This document shows, piece by piece, positions 8,680-17,861 of a stretch of 64,000 bases of DNA (positions are counted from its first letter, which is position 1; every line of letters starts with the position of its first letter). The notes under the pieces were generated by a model that saw only the letters and a list, made by a program, of their open reading frames with translations, had not been told where the DNA came from and did no database searches. Where the stretch lies: assembly GCF_004187715.1 (NCBI RefSeq), contig NZ_QZWF01000005.1, positions 124,001-188,000 on the forward strand, given 5' to 3'. The position numbers and the translations under genes are program-made. The DNA is from Streptomyces sp. F001. Lineage in GTDB: Bacteria > Actinomycetota > Actinomycetes > Streptomycetales > Streptomycetaceae.

Positions 8680-9858
8680 TCACAGCACCCCGCCCGCCTC
8701 GTCCTGGAACAGCTCCGTCCAGTAGTGCCAGGGCGAGGAGGGTGTCGTGCCCGTCGGGTCGACGGTTCTCAGGACCTGGATCATCGTCGCCGCCAACTGG
8801 TCGTAGGCGTCGGTCGTGAGCGCGTGGTCCGACTCCTCGTCGAGCGCCTTCTCCCGGTGCAGCAGCCAGAGGGTGAAGGCCAGCGTGGAGACGTCCGTGT
8901 TGAGGGCGTACAGCCTCGCCTCGGGCTCGCTCCAGTTCAGCACCTCGCCCGTCGCGCCGTCGACGACCAGGCTGTTGTCCTCGATGAGGTATCCGAGGCG
9001 TATCAAGTGGTCGGCACGCGCGGGGAGTTGCTCGGTCGGATAGTCGCCGGGGCGCTCGTCCGCGTAGTACTCGGTCAGGGTCGGCAGCGGGACGTCCGTG
9101 TCCAGAGAGAAGAGGAAGCCGTCCTCGGGCAGGCCCGTCTCGCGCAGGAAGCGGCGGGTCGGTTCGTGGGTGAGAGTGGTGGGGAAGTCGACGTCCTCGA
9201 AACGGGCGACCCGGCCCGGGCCGAACTCCTGGTCCAGCAGGCGGGCCGGCAGGTCGAGGGTGAGGCCGGATTCCGTACCCGGGCCCGCCACCAGGGCGAG
9301 GGGGCGGATCAGTGCCGCAATCCGCCAGAAGGGCGGCACTTCACCGTCCGGGCCCGTCTCCTCCTCGAACACCGCCAGCAGTTGCCGGGACGCCTGCGCC
9401 ACCGCCTTCGGCCCGAAGCGGCCCGCGTAGGCGGCGAACTGTCCGCGCAGCTGGGCCAGTTCCTCCGTGGTCGACGCGAAGCGCACCAGCGTCCGCAGCG
9501 ACGGAGCGAGCGGGCGGGTGTCCATCAGGTCGGGGCAGTCGTGGAAGAAGTACGTCGTCGAGACCTCGCCCGTCACGCCGTCGAGCAGGACCGACTCGCC
9601 CTCCAGGCCCTCGGGAGCCAGGAGTCCGCCTAGGACCAGCTGTTCGCGCAGCTGAGCCGCCAGGCGGTCGGGGTCGCCCGTCGAGTCCGCCACCGTACGC
9701 AGGCCGTCGCTGCGCAGCGCCTCGAACGTCAACAGCCCGCTGTCGCCCGGCAGTCCGGGACCCGTCAGCCAGCGGCGCGTCGGCGCATGCGTGACGTACG
9801 GATCCAGCTCGGCCTCCGTCAAGGTGATCACCGCCGCAGCGGCATCGATCGTGCTCAT
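8680..9858 (-). CDS. Tandem SUKH-4-like immunity-type protein
   Basis: Cytoplasmic protein of 392 aa made of two related halves resembling SUKH-4 domains, a family of immunity proteins for polymorphic toxins. Each half carries a PTRR(W/F)L..(G)LP segment early and ends with a (V/L)DG(V/A)TGEV segment: about residues 20-130 and about 215-320. No toxin gene is adjacent, so it may be an orphan immunity gene or serve another recognition role. The ATG at 9858 has GGGGGAA just upstream; an ATG 15 bases further upstream is also possible. The domain call is from recognition and was not searched. Confidence 0.6.
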   Translation of the reverse strand: MSTIDAAAAVITLTEAELDPYVTHAPTRRWLTGPGLPGDSGLLTFEALRSDGLRTVADSTGDPDRLAAQLREQLVLGGLLAPEGLEGESVLLDGVTGEVSTTYFFHDCPDLMDTRPLAPSLRTLVRFASTTEELAQLRGQFAAYAGRFGPKAVAQASRQLLAVFEEETGPDGEVPPFWRIAALIRPLALVAGPGTESGLTLDLPARLLDQEFGPGRVARFEDVDFPTTLTHEPTRRFLRETGLPEDGFLFSLDTDVPLPTLTEYYADERPGDYPTEQLPARADHLIRLGYLIEDNSLVVDGATGEVLNWSEPEARLYALNTDVSTLAFTLWLLHREKALDEESDHALTTDAYDQLAATMIQVLRTVDPTGTTPSSPWHYWTELFQDEAGGVL

Positions 9859-10020
9859 GGTTCCCCCGCGCATGGTTGTCCCCAGGGCGACGCCGGTCGT
9901 CCGTGCCTCCCGGCACCGGCCGTCCCACTGCCCAGAACACTACGCGGCACCACTGACAATCGCTCCGACCTGCGCAAACAGCGAGCGAACAGCGTCCGTC
10001 GGAGAATCAGCAGCTGCGGG

Positions 10021-12330
10021 TCACTGCCCCGTCACCACCGCCGCCTGCGGGCGGATCGGCAGTCGGTTCACCGGGCGGCCCGTCGCGGCGCGCACGGCCG
10101 ACGCGATCGCCGCCGGGGACGCCACGACCGGTACCGCACTGGCCGCCTTCGCGCCGAAGGGGGCGACCACGTCGCGTTCCTCGACCAGCTTGACGATCTG
10201 GATGTCGGGCGCGTCCAGGGCGGTCGGCAGGGCGTACCCGGTGAGGTCGGGATGCCGTATCACTCCGCGCGGGGTGCGCAGGTTCTCCGTGAGGGCGATG
10301 CCCACGCCCTGGGTGACGCCCGCCTCGATACGGGCCGCGAGCTGCGCCGGGTTCAGCACCTGGCCGACGTCCTGGGCGACCGCCAGCTCCACCACCCGTA
10401 CGGAACCGAGCTCGATGTCGACGTCGACCACGGCGCGGATCGCGCAGAAGGCGAGCCCGACGAAGGCGTCGCCCTGACCGGTCGCGTCGAGCGGTTCGGT
10501 CGGGTGCGGGCGGCACTGCGCGGTCGCCCACAGTTCCTTGCCGTCCATCGCCTCGGTGACGGTGGTCGACAGGACTCCGTCGTACGACGTGATCTTGCCG
10601 TCGGTGATCTGGAGCAGTTCGGTGGACATGCCGAACTTGTGCGCCAGGGGTTGCAGAAGCTGCGTGCGGACCATCTTGGCCGCGCGCTCCACCGCACCGC
10701 CCGACACCCATGTGTGGCGGCCACGGCAGCCCGCGCCGGCCGGAGGCTGGTCGGTGTCCACGGGGGCCACGTGCACCTCGTCGATGCCCAGCGTCTCCTG
10801 GACGATCTGACGCGCGAGCGTACTGAAGCCCTGGCCGGTCTCGACGGCCGCACAGAGCACCGTCGCCACGCCGTCCTGGACCTTCACCGTCGCCGTGGAG
10901 ACCTCGTCGGCGCCCTCCGCGCCGAGCATGTGCACCATGCCGAGGCCGTATCCGACGCCGCGGCGCACCGCGCCGGGTTCGCCCGCGCCCTCCGGGCCGC
11001 CGGGCAGCAGCCACTCGTCCTCGGGCGTGTCCTTGGGAAGCGCCGGGAGGGGGAAGTCCCGTACGGCCTGGAGGAGTTCCGCGACGGGAGCCGGGCACGT
11101 CACCGTCTGGCCCGTCGGGAGTACGTCGCCCGTCGCCATGACGTTGCGCAGGCGCAGCTCCGCCGGGTCGACGCCCAGCTTCTTCGCCAGCTTGTCCATC
11201 TGCGCCTCGTAGGCGGCGGCCACCTGCATCGCGCCCTCGCCGCGCACATGGCCGGAGGGCGGGTTGTTGGTGCGCACGGCCCAGCCCTCGATGAAGGCGT
11301 TCGGAACGACGTACGGGCCGCAGGCGAAGGAGACGGCGGCCGCAAGGGCGTCCGAGGAGGTGTCGGCGTAGGCGCCCGCGTCCAGCAGGATCTGCGCCTC
11401 GACCTTCACCAGCTTGCCCTCGGCGTCCGCGTGATGGCGGTACCTGAGCAGGGTCGGATGCCGGTGCGCGTGGCCCAGGAAGGACTCCTCGCGCGTGGCG
11501 GTCAGTTTCACCGGGCAGCCGGTCTTGAGCGCCAGCAGGCCGAGCGGGAGTTGGAAGCCCTGGTCCTCGCGGTCGGCGGTGGCGCCGGGCACGCCGGTGA
11601 CGACGACCTTCACACGCTCCGGTTCCAGGCCGTAGCAGGCGGCGGCGGTGTCGCGGTCGGTGTGCGGGTCCGTGGACGCCAGGTACAGCTCCACTCCGCC
11701 GTCGGGGCGCGGCACGGCGAGGCCCGCCTCGGCGCCGATGGGCGCCGGGTCCTGGCGGCCGATGCGGTACAGGCCCTCGACGACGACCTCGCCGGCCGCC
11801 TCCGGGTCGCCGTGGCGCAGCGGGATGTGCCGGATCAGGTTGCCGTCGGGGTGCAGCGGCTCGGCCTCGAAGGCCTGCTCGGGGTCGGTCACCGGGTCGA
11901 GTACCTCGTACTCGACGATGACGGCCGCAGCGGCCATCCGCGCGGTGTCGGGGTGGTCGGCGGCGACGGCGGCGATGGGTTCACCGTGGTGGCGTACGAC
12001 CTCGGAGGCGAACACGGGGCGGTCGGACCTGCCGCGGCCGTGCAGCGGCGCGCCGGGCACGTCCTCGTGCGTGACGACGGCCCGTACGCCGGGCATCTCA
12101 CGCGCGTGGGAGGTGTCGATGGACACAATGCGCGCGTGCGGGTGCGGTGAGCGCAACACGGCCGCCCACAGCAGTCCTTCGGCCCACAGGTCGGCCGCGT
12201 ACGGGAAGGTGCCCTCGGTCTTCGCGCGGGCGTCCGCGGCGGGCAGGGAGGCGCCGAGGCCGTGCGGGATCGACTCGGCAGCGGGGACGGCCTCCGCGGT
12301 GGTGGTCGCGGTGGCGGCTTCGTTGCTCAC
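10021..12330 (-). CDS. Xanthine dehydrogenase-family molybdopterin-binding subunit
   Basis: Large Mo-cofactor subunit of a molybdenum hydroxylase, 769 aa, with the N-terminal a/b-hammerhead and the two Mo-binding domains. Family features include REDQGFQLP/TREESFLGH-like segments, GHVRGEGAMQ (equivalent of the cofactor Arg loop) and AVETGQGFSTLARQIV. In place of the usual C-terminal GVGEPP catalytic-Glu motif the sequence reads PFGAKAASAVP, apparently without the Glu. The GTG at 12330 overlaps the stop of the Fe-S subunit gene (GTGA). Reading further upstream enters the antisense of that gene. The substrate is unknown and purine activity should not be assumed. Confidence 0.85.
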   Translation of the reverse strand: MSNEAATATTTAEAVPAAESIPHGLGASLPAADARAKTEGTFPYAADLWAEGLLWAAVLRSPHPHARIVSIDTSHAREMPGVRAVVTHEDVPGAPLHGRGRSDRPVFASEVVRHHGEPIAAVAADHPDTARMAAAAVIVEYEVLDPVTDPEQAFEAEPLHPDGNLIRHIPLRHGDPEAAGEVVVEGLYRIGRQDPAPIGAEAGLAVPRPDGGVELYLASTDPHTDRDTAAACYGLEPERVKVVVTGVPGATADREDQGFQLPLGLLALKTGCPVKLTATREESFLGHAHRHPTLLRYRHHADAEGKLVKVEAQILLDAGAYADTSSDALAAAVSFACGPYVVPNAFIEGWAVRTNNPPSGHVRGEGAMQVAAAYEAQMDKLAKKLGVDPAELRLRNVMATGDVLPTGQTVTCPAPVAELLQAVRDFPLPALPKDTPEDEWLLPGGPEGAGEPGAVRRGVGYGLGMVHMLGAEGADEVSTATVKVQDGVATVLCAAVETGQGFSTLARQIVQETLGIDEVHVAPVDTDQPPAGAGCRGRHTWVSGGAVERAAKMVRTQLLQPLAHKFGMSTELLQITDGKITSYDGVLSTTVTEAMDGKELWATAQCRPHPTEPLDATGQGDAFVGLAFCAIRAVVDVDIELGSVRVVELAVAQDVGQVLNPAQLAARIEAGVTQGVGIALTENLRTPRGVIRHPDLTGYALPTALDAPDIQIVKLVEERDVVAPFGAKAASAVPVVASPAAIASAVRAATGRPVNRLPIRPQAAVVTGQ

Positions 12331-13979
12331 GCCTGGCCTCCGTCCTGTCCCTGTCCGTACGGCTGGTCGTGCGGGCCGGGTGTCCCGGAGGACTCGAACG
12401 CCGACGGGTTGACACCGCCGGCCCCGGGCCCCGCCTGGTGGGGGATACGTGCCTCGTCCGCGTCGTGTTCGGACGCGTCGGCCGCGGAGTGCGCCTCGCG
12501 TTCGGCGACGACGTCCTTGACGGCGTCCAGGACGGCCCGGTAGCCGGAGCAGCGGCACAGGTTGCCGCACAGCGCCTGGCGGGTCTCCAGCTCGGTCGGC
12601 GCCGGGTTGCCCTCCAGAAGGTCGTGCACGGTCATCGCCATGCCCGGCACGCAGAAACCGCACTGCACCGCACCGCACCTGGCGAGCGCCCGCTGCACGT
12701 CCGAGGGCTGCCCGTCGGCGGCCAGGCCCTCCACGGTGCGCACCTCGCTGCCGGCCGCGGTGACCGCGGGCACCAGGCAGGAGGCGACGAGCCGCCCGTC
12801 GACCTGGACGTTGCAGGCCCCGCACTCGCCCTGCGAGCAGCCGTCCTTGGCGCCCGCGAGGCCGAGCCGCTCCCGCAGGACGTAGAGCAGCGACTCGCCG
12901 ATCCACGCGTCGGTGACGGGGCGCTCCGTGCCGTTGACGCGCAGCACGTACGAGGCGAGCGGGTGCTCCTCGTGTGCGGACGGGGCGGCCGGTGCGCCGG
13001 CATCCTCCGGGGCGTCGTCCGTGGTCTCGCCGTCGGCGTCCGTCACGGGCGGCTCGGCGCCCTCCGGCCCGGCGCCCGAATCGGAGGCCGGTGCGGGCGG
13101 CGCGGAGGGCTCAGCGGGGCTCTCAGCGGCCTCGGCGGGCCCTAGCCCCCGGGTGTCCTCGACCGTCTCGCCGGCCACAGGGGCGGGCGGCGGGGCCTCC
13201 GCGTACGGCTGGGCGGGACTGGCTGCCTGAGCGGCCGCCTCGGCGCCCGCGGCCGACGCGTACGCGGAAGCGGATTGCGCGGCCTGCCCCGGATCGGGCT
13301 GCGGCGCGGCGGCACCGGACTCTTCCGGCTCGTGACGCCGGTCCCCGGACGCCCCCGGCTCACCGTGTTCATGCCCGGACGGCCCCGGCCCCGCGCCCGG
13401 CGACGGTTCCCGGCTCCACGGCTGCCCCACCGACTCGGTCGCCCAGGGCGCGGATGCACCCCCGGGAAGCGTGGCCGGTGGTGTGCCGCCCCACTGCTCC
13501 ACGAGGGACGAGGTGGTGAACTCGCCCGATTCGTCCGGAAGATCGCCATTCGCAACGGGAATCGACCACTGCCCGGTCACGTCGTGGCCGGGTGCCGCGG
13601 GTGCCTCCGCGGCGTTGGCGTCCTCGAAGGTCCACTGGCCCGTGGCCGGGGGGTTGTACGTGAACCGGTCCTGCCCGGAGGCGTCCTGCGGCACCGCGTT
13701 CGGGTCGGGCCACTGCACGCCTTCGGAGGGCATCGCCCAGGTGCCGGTGGCGGCGGGGTCGGTGCCGGCGGTGGTCGCGGGCGTGACCGTTATCGGCGGC
13801 GGTACGTAACCGTGGCCGGGCGCGGCGAGCGGGCTCTCGGCGGAGGCCAGCAGTGCGTCGATGCCGCCCTCGGGGAGTTTCACGAAGGCAGTGGCACCGT
13901 CGTCGTAGTCGCCCTGGGGCAGCGGGTCCCAGCGGCCGCCGCCCTGGGGCGTGCCCCCTTCGTGCTGGTCGTCGGTCAC
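12327..13979 (-). CDS. 2Fe-2S subunit of the molybdenum hydroxylase with long N-terminal extension
   Basis: Electron-transfer subunit, 550 aa. Residues about 340-500 form the usual two-cluster CoxS/XdhC-type domain, with CSQGECGAC for the plant-type cluster, then CGFC and CRCSGYR for the second. Ahead of it is an unusual low-complexity, Pro/Ala/Glu-rich region of about 340 residues. It contains three TGxW repeats: TGTWAMP at 78, TGQWTFE at 113 and TGQWSIP at 135. A further 50-residue acidic tail follows the domain. The GTG at 13979 overlaps the FAD-subunit stop by 4 bases. Such subunits are normally about 160-200 aa. Confidence 0.82.
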   Translation of the reverse strand: MTDDQHEGGTPQGGGRWDPLPQGDYDDGATAFVKLPEGGIDALLASAESPLAAPGHGYVPPPITVTPATTAGTDPAATGTWAMPSEGVQWPDPNAVPQDASGQDRFTYNPPATGQWTFEDANAAEAPAAPGHDVTGQWSIPVANGDLPDESGEFTTSSLVEQWGGTPPATLPGGASAPWATESVGQPWSREPSPGAGPGPSGHEHGEPGASGDRRHEPEESGAAAPQPDPGQAAQSASAYASAAGAEAAAQAASPAQPYAEAPPPAPVAGETVEDTRGLGPAEAAESPAEPSAPPAPASDSGAGPEGAEPPVTDADGETTDDAPEDAGAPAAPSAHEEHPLASYVLRVNGTERPVTDAWIGESLLYVLRERLGLAGAKDGCSQGECGACNVQVDGRLVASCLVPAVTAAGSEVRTVEGLAADGQPSDVQRALARCGAVQCGFCVPGMAMTVHDLLEGNPAPTELETRQALCGNLCRCSGYRAVLDAVKDVVAEREAHSAADASEHDADEARIPHQAGPGAGGVNPSAFESSGTPGPHDQPYGQGQDGGQA

Positions 13980-14869
13980 GACAGCGCCCTCCCCAGTGCT
14001 CGTCGGGCCAGCGCGGCGACGGTGCGCCGCAGGTGCAGTACGGCGGGCGGAAGCTGCTGTACGGAGCCGTCCTCGGCCGGGACCGGGTCGGGGATGCAGG
14101 CCGCGGCGACGTACTCGCCGAAGGCGTTCAGCGCCTCGGGGACGATCGCGCGGTTGTTGTCCCAGTCGATGAGCTGCGCGACCCACTGCTCGGCCTCCAG
14201 GGGCCTGAGCGGCATCGGCGCTATGGCGCCGACGGCGCACCTGACTCCGCGGCGGGCGGGGTCGAGGACGAGCGCGACGGACGCGACGGCCCGCCCGGGG
14301 CCGGTGCGGCCGGTCGCCTTCAGGAAGACCTGCGGCGCGTGCAGCAGCGGCACGCGCACGTAGCCGATGAGTTCACCGGCACGCAGCATCTCCATGCCGG
14401 CCAGCAGGTGCGACACCGGGAGCTCCCGGCGGGCCCCGCCCGTACCCGCGACGATCAGCGTCGCCTCCAGGGCGGCCAGCACCGGCAGCGCGTCGCCGGT
14501 GGGGGCGGCCGTGGCGATGTTGCCGCCCAGGGTGCCGGCGTTGCGGATGTGCGGCGGACCGGCGGCCCGCGCGGCGGCGGCGAGCGCCGGGATGAGCGCG
14601 GCGAAGTCGGGGCGGCCCATACGCGCGTGGGTGAGGCCCGCGCCGAGCAGGGCGTGCCCGTCCTGGTACTGCCAGCCGCGGATTTCGCTGATCTTGCCGA
14701 GGCCGACCAGCCCGGCGGGCCTGAGCTGCCCCGAGTTGACGGCGGTCATCAGATCGGTGCCGCCGGCCACGGGCACGGCGGCGGGCATGGCGGTGAGCGC
14801 CGCCACCGCCTCGTCCAGCGTGGCGGGCAGCGTGACGGCCTGCGCCGCCTGCGGTGCGTGCGTGGTCAA
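13976..14869 (-). CDS. FAD-binding subunit of the molybdenum hydroxylase
   Basis: Medium FAD subunit (CoxM/XdhB-like), 297 aa. The N-terminal FAD site is visible as VPVAGGTDLM, and the second FAD segment as AGTLGGNIATAAPTGD. The start is TTG 14869 (TTHAPQAAQAV), with GGAAGGGG 8 bases upstream; in-frame codons further upstream are Arg-rich. First gene of a three-gene operon (FAD, Fe-S, Mo subunits) with two GTGA overlaps. Electrons would pass from the Mo site through the 2Fe-2S clusters to this FAD. Confidence 0.83.
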   Translation of the reverse strand: MTTHAPQAAQAVTLPATLDEAVAALTAMPAAVPVAGGTDLMTAVNSGQLRPAGLVGLGKISEIRGWQYQDGHALLGAGLTHARMGRPDFAALIPALAAAARAAGPPHIRNAGTLGGNIATAAPTGDALPVLAALEATLIVAGTGGARRELPVSHLLAGMEMLRAGELIGYVRVPLLHAPQVFLKATGRTGPGRAVASVALVLDPARRGVRCAVGAIAPMPLRPLEAEQWVAQLIDWDNNRAIVPEALNAFGEYVAAACIPDPVPAEDGSVQQLPPAVLHLRRTVAALARRALGRALS

Positions 14870-15093
14870 ACCGGCTGCCCCTTCCCGCTGCCCCACCTGG
14901 TCCCGCCCGTGCTGCCGTACGGTACGTGCTGACAGGGCGGACGTGGCAACTCTGGCACATCTTCGCAGGACCCGAACGCGCGGGTCCGCTAGGAGGCGTT
15001 CGCCCACCTCACCGGGGAAATGGTCCGATTTGGACGTTCGTCACCCGTGCGCTGGAATTGCCACTCTTCGGTGACGCTTGGACGCTTTTTCCA

Positions 15094-16725
15094 TCACTTG
15101 TTCGGGGGCGGGCCGTCGATCGGCCGGCCGAGCACGCCGGGACGCCGCTGCCAGGGCCGCGGTCCGGCGGGCGGCCGGTACGCCACTCCCAGGGCGTCGA
15201 GCCGCCGGTAGTGGACGGCCATCCGCCGCCCGAAGTCCTCGAAGTCCCGTTCCGCCGGGGCGGGCAGGGCGCTCCAGGCGACCTCGGCGAAGGCCGCGAG
15301 CCTCGGGAAGACCTGGTAGTCCACGCGCGCCTGGTCCTCCATCACCTCGGTCCACACGTTGGCCTGCGTGCCCAGGACATGGCGCATCTGCTCCCCGCTG
15401 AGCTGCGGCGGGACCGGCTCGAACCGGTAGACGTCCGCCAAGGTGCGCACATAGCCGATCGGTACGGGTTCGTCCGTGCCGGCGGACTGGCGGTGGTCCA
15501 GGTACACCTGCTGCTCAGGGCACATGACGACGTCGTGACCGGCCCGCGCGGCGGCGACTCCGCCCGCGTAGCCGCGCCAGGACGACACGGCCGCCCCGTC
15601 CGCGAGCCCACCCTCCAGGATCTCGTCCCAGCCGATGAGCCTGCGCCCGCGCGCGGAGAGCCACTTGTCGAAGTGGCCGACGAACCAGGACTGCAGCTCG
15701 TCCTCGTCGGCGAGCCCGAGTTCCCTGATCCGCGCCTGTGCGGCCGGCGACTGCTTCCACTGGTCCTTCGGGCATTCGTCGCCGCCCACGTGAATGAACT
15801 CCGACGGGAACAGCTCCAGGACTTCCTCGAACACCCCCTCGTAGAAACGCAGGGTGTTGTCAGTGGGGGCGAGTACGTTCGGATTGATCCCCCAGGTGTC
15901 CCAGACGGTGAGGGCGGTGGTGTCGATGACGTCGGTGTTGCCGAGTTCCGGATACGCGGCGATGGCGGCCTGCGAGTGTCCCGGTACGTCGATTTCCGGG
16001 ACGACGGTGATATGCCGCTCGGCGGCGTAGACGACGATCTCCCGGATGTCGTCCTGGGTGTAGTAGCCGCCGTGCGGTTTCTCCTCCCACGACGGCGAAG
16101 CCCGGTGGCCGAATTTCGTGCGCGCCCGCCAGGAACCGACCTCGGTGAGCTTCGGGTACTTCCTGATCTCGATCCGCCAGCCCTGATCATCCGTCAGGTG
16201 AAAGTGGAAGACGTTGAGTTTGTGCGCCGCCATCAGGTCCAGGTAGCGCAGCACGCCCTCCTTGGGCATGAAGTGCCGGGCGACATCGAGCATGAGGCCG
16301 CGCCAGCGGAACCGGGGGGCGTCCTCGATGATCTGGTGCGGGATTCCGAGGGTGGTTCCGGGGCGTACAGGGGCGCGTCGGAAGGCGTCGGGGCCGAGGA
16401 GTTGGCGCAGTGTCTGCGCACCCCAGAAGACGCCGGCCGCGCTGCCGCCCCGGATCTCGACGCCCCGGTCGGCGCCGACGGAGAGCCGGTACGCCTCCGG
16501 CTCCAGTGCGTCGTCCAGGTACAGCCGTACGGAGCCGGGGCGGTCCTCCGGTCCGGGCGGAAACGGCAGGCCGAGGGCCGCACCCACGGTGGAGCGCAGC
16601 CAGCGCTCCGTGGTGCCCGTGCCCGGGGCGGCCCACAGGGCCGTTTTCCGGTCGAACAGCACCTCGCAGCGCATGGGCCCCTCGACGGCGCGCGGCGCCG
16701 GAATCAGATCCGTCAATGCAGTCAC
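15094..16725 (-). CDS. Beta-N-acetylhexosaminidase (GH20)
   Basis: Family 20 glycoside hydrolase, 543 aa, releasing terminal GlcNAc/GalNAc by substrate-assisted catalysis. An N-terminal GH20b-like domain (residues 1-130) is followed by the barrel. The catalytic Asp-Glu pair is D316-E317 in HVGGDE; HFHLTDDQGWR (about 174-184) and PEIDVPGHS (about 243-251) are other signatures. No signal peptide is seen, suggesting it acts on imported chito-oligosaccharides in the cytoplasm. The start is GTG 16725 with AAAGGA 8 bases upstream. DasR control is common for such genes, but no good dre site was found. Confidence 0.88.
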   Translation of the reverse strand: MTALTDLIPAPRAVEGPMRCEVLFDRKTALWAAPGTGTTERWLRSTVGAALGLPFPPGPEDRPGSVRLYLDDALEPEAYRLSVGADRGVEIRGGSAAGVFWGAQTLRQLLGPDAFRRAPVRPGTTLGIPHQIIEDAPRFRWRGLMLDVARHFMPKEGVLRYLDLMAAHKLNVFHFHLTDDQGWRIEIRKYPKLTEVGSWRARTKFGHRASPSWEEKPHGGYYTQDDIREIVVYAAERHITVVPEIDVPGHSQAAIAAYPELGNTDVIDTTALTVWDTWGINPNVLAPTDNTLRFYEGVFEEVLELFPSEFIHVGGDECPKDQWKQSPAAQARIRELGLADEDELQSWFVGHFDKWLSARGRRLIGWDEILEGGLADGAAVSSWRGYAGGVAAARAGHDVVMCPEQQVYLDHRQSAGTDEPVPIGYVRTLADVYRFEPVPPQLSGEQMRHVLGTQANVWTEVMEDQARVDYQVFPRLAAFAEVAWSALPAPAERDFEDFGRRMAVHYRRLDALGVAYRPPAGPRPWQRRPGVLGRPIDGPPPNK

Positions 16726-16863
16726 GTCGTCAGTCCTTTGCGTCGACTGCGAAGTGTCGCTGATGATGAGGGACTTGGCGACCAGGACTGTTGAAGAATT
16801 GCCGGCCGAGTTCCTGCTCCCCGAAGAAACGCCGGAAGGAGTCCAGGGAGGGCCCGGCACGAA

Positions 16864-16900
16864 GGCCCCCGGGGTGCACCAAAACACACCCCGGGGGGCC
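16864..16900 (-). terminator. Hairpin terminator after the DUF3039 gene
   Basis: GGCCCCCGGGGTG (16864-16876) pairs with CACCCCGGGGGGCC (16887-16900) with one bulged G and a 10-nt loop. It lies between the minus-strand DUF3039 gene and the GH20 start, so it most likely ends the former. Confidence 0.7.
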
Positions 16901-16971
16901 TCCCGGAAAACCAGACGGGCAGAGCTGCCCGGCTACGGACCTACGGCCTACCGGCCTGACGGCCTGACGGC

Positions 16972-17259
16972 CTACTTCTTGTCGCCGCCCTTGCCCTTGT
17001 CGTCCCCGCCGACGCCCATGGACTCGTAGATCTCCTTGCACATGGGACACACCGGGTACTTCTTCGGGTCGCGGCCGGGCACCCAGACCTTGCCGCACAG
17101 CGCCACGACGGGCGTACCGTCGAGGGCGCTCGCCATGATCTTGTCCTTCTGGACGTAGTGGGCGAAGCGCTCGTGGTCACCGTCGCCGTGGGAAGTCTGC
17201 GGCGTGGGCTCTACGAGGGTCCCCGTACCAGTCCCGCGCTCGGGCTCGAGAGTGCTCAT
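16972..17259 (-). CDS. DUF3039 small zinc-ribbon-like protein
   Basis: Conserved actinobacterial protein of unknown function, 95 aa. The core has one Cys in LCGKVWVPGRDPKKYPV followed by CPMC, giving a likely metal-binding or redox Cys arrangement. The C-terminus is Gly/Lys-rich (GGDDKGKGGDKK). ATG 17259 is the only sensible start. It follows the YqgE gene on the same strand with 29 bases between, so the two may be cotranscribed, and it is followed by a strong hairpin. Confidence 0.75.
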   Translation of the reverse strand: MSTLEPERGTGTGTLVEPTPQTSHGDGDHERFAHYVQKDKIMASALDGTPVVALCGKVWVPGRDPKKYPVCPMCKEIYESMGVGGDDKGKGGDKK

Positions 17260-17288
17260 ACGGCCAAGGGTACTGAAGCTCACACGCA

Positions 17289-17861
17289 TCAGTTGAGCGA
17301 AGGGTCGTCCGGATAGGTGGCCACCATCGCCAGCTCGTTGCGCTGTCGGCGCAGCACCTCCCGCCAGAGCCGTTCGGGGGCCGGGTAGTAGACGTCGCCC
17401 GGCTCGGACTCGACCACGTACCAGGCGCCCTCGACCAGCTCGTCCTCCAGCTGGCCGGGGCCCCAGCCCGCGTATCCGGCGAAGATCCTGAGCGAGCCGA
17501 GGGCCGAGGCGAGCAGCTCCGGCGGGGCCTCCAGGTCGACCAGGCCGATCGCGCCGTGCACCCGCCGAAAGCCGAGCGGGACGGCCTCCCCGGACGCGCC
17601 GCCCGGGATGACCGCCACACCGAGAGCGGAGTCCAGGGAGACCGGCCCGCCCTGGAAGACCACGCCGGGTTCGCCGGCCAGCTCCGCCCAGCCCTCCAGG
17701 ATGTCGCCCACCCCCACCGGCGTCGGACGGTTGAGAACGACACCCAGCGAGCCCTCCTCGTCGTGGTCGAGAAGGAGCACCACCGCGCGGTCGAAGTTCG
17801 GGTCCGCCAGGGCGGGCGTTGCCACGAGCAGCCGCCCTGTGAGCGAGGACACCTCGGTCAT
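17289..17861 (-). CDS. YqgE/AlgH family protein (UPF0301)
   Basis: Conserved protein of 190 aa matching the UPF0301/YqgE family over its whole length. It shows GRLLVATPALADPNFDRAVV at the start, LGVVLNRPT, then GGPVS and AGYAGWGPGQLEDEL, the most conserved block. The family's biochemical function is unsettled. MTEVSS at 17861 is chosen as start; MSAMTEV from 17870 is also open. It is divergent from murA, with about 350 bp between, and upstream of the DUF3039 gene. Confidence 0.88.
   Translation of the reverse strand: MTEVSSLTGRLLVATPALADPNFDRAVVLLLDHDEEGSLGVVLNRPTPVGVGDILEGWAELAGEPGVVFQGGPVSLDSALGVAVIPGGASGEAVPLGFRRVHGAIGLVDLEAPPELLASALGSLRIFAGYAGWGPGQLEDELVEGAWYVVESEPGDVYYPAPERLWREVLRRQRNELAMVATYPDDPSLN

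Noticed and set aside
8594..8700. tRNA-Cys as an integration site for a mobile element
   Set aside because: No second copy of the tRNA 3' end and no integrase gene were seen in the window.
16726..16800. Possible DasR (dre) site upstream of the GH20 gene (CTGGTCGCCAAGT on the minus strand)
   Set aside because: It lacks the central spacing and second half of the ACTGGTCTAGACCAGT-type consensus; too degenerate to call.
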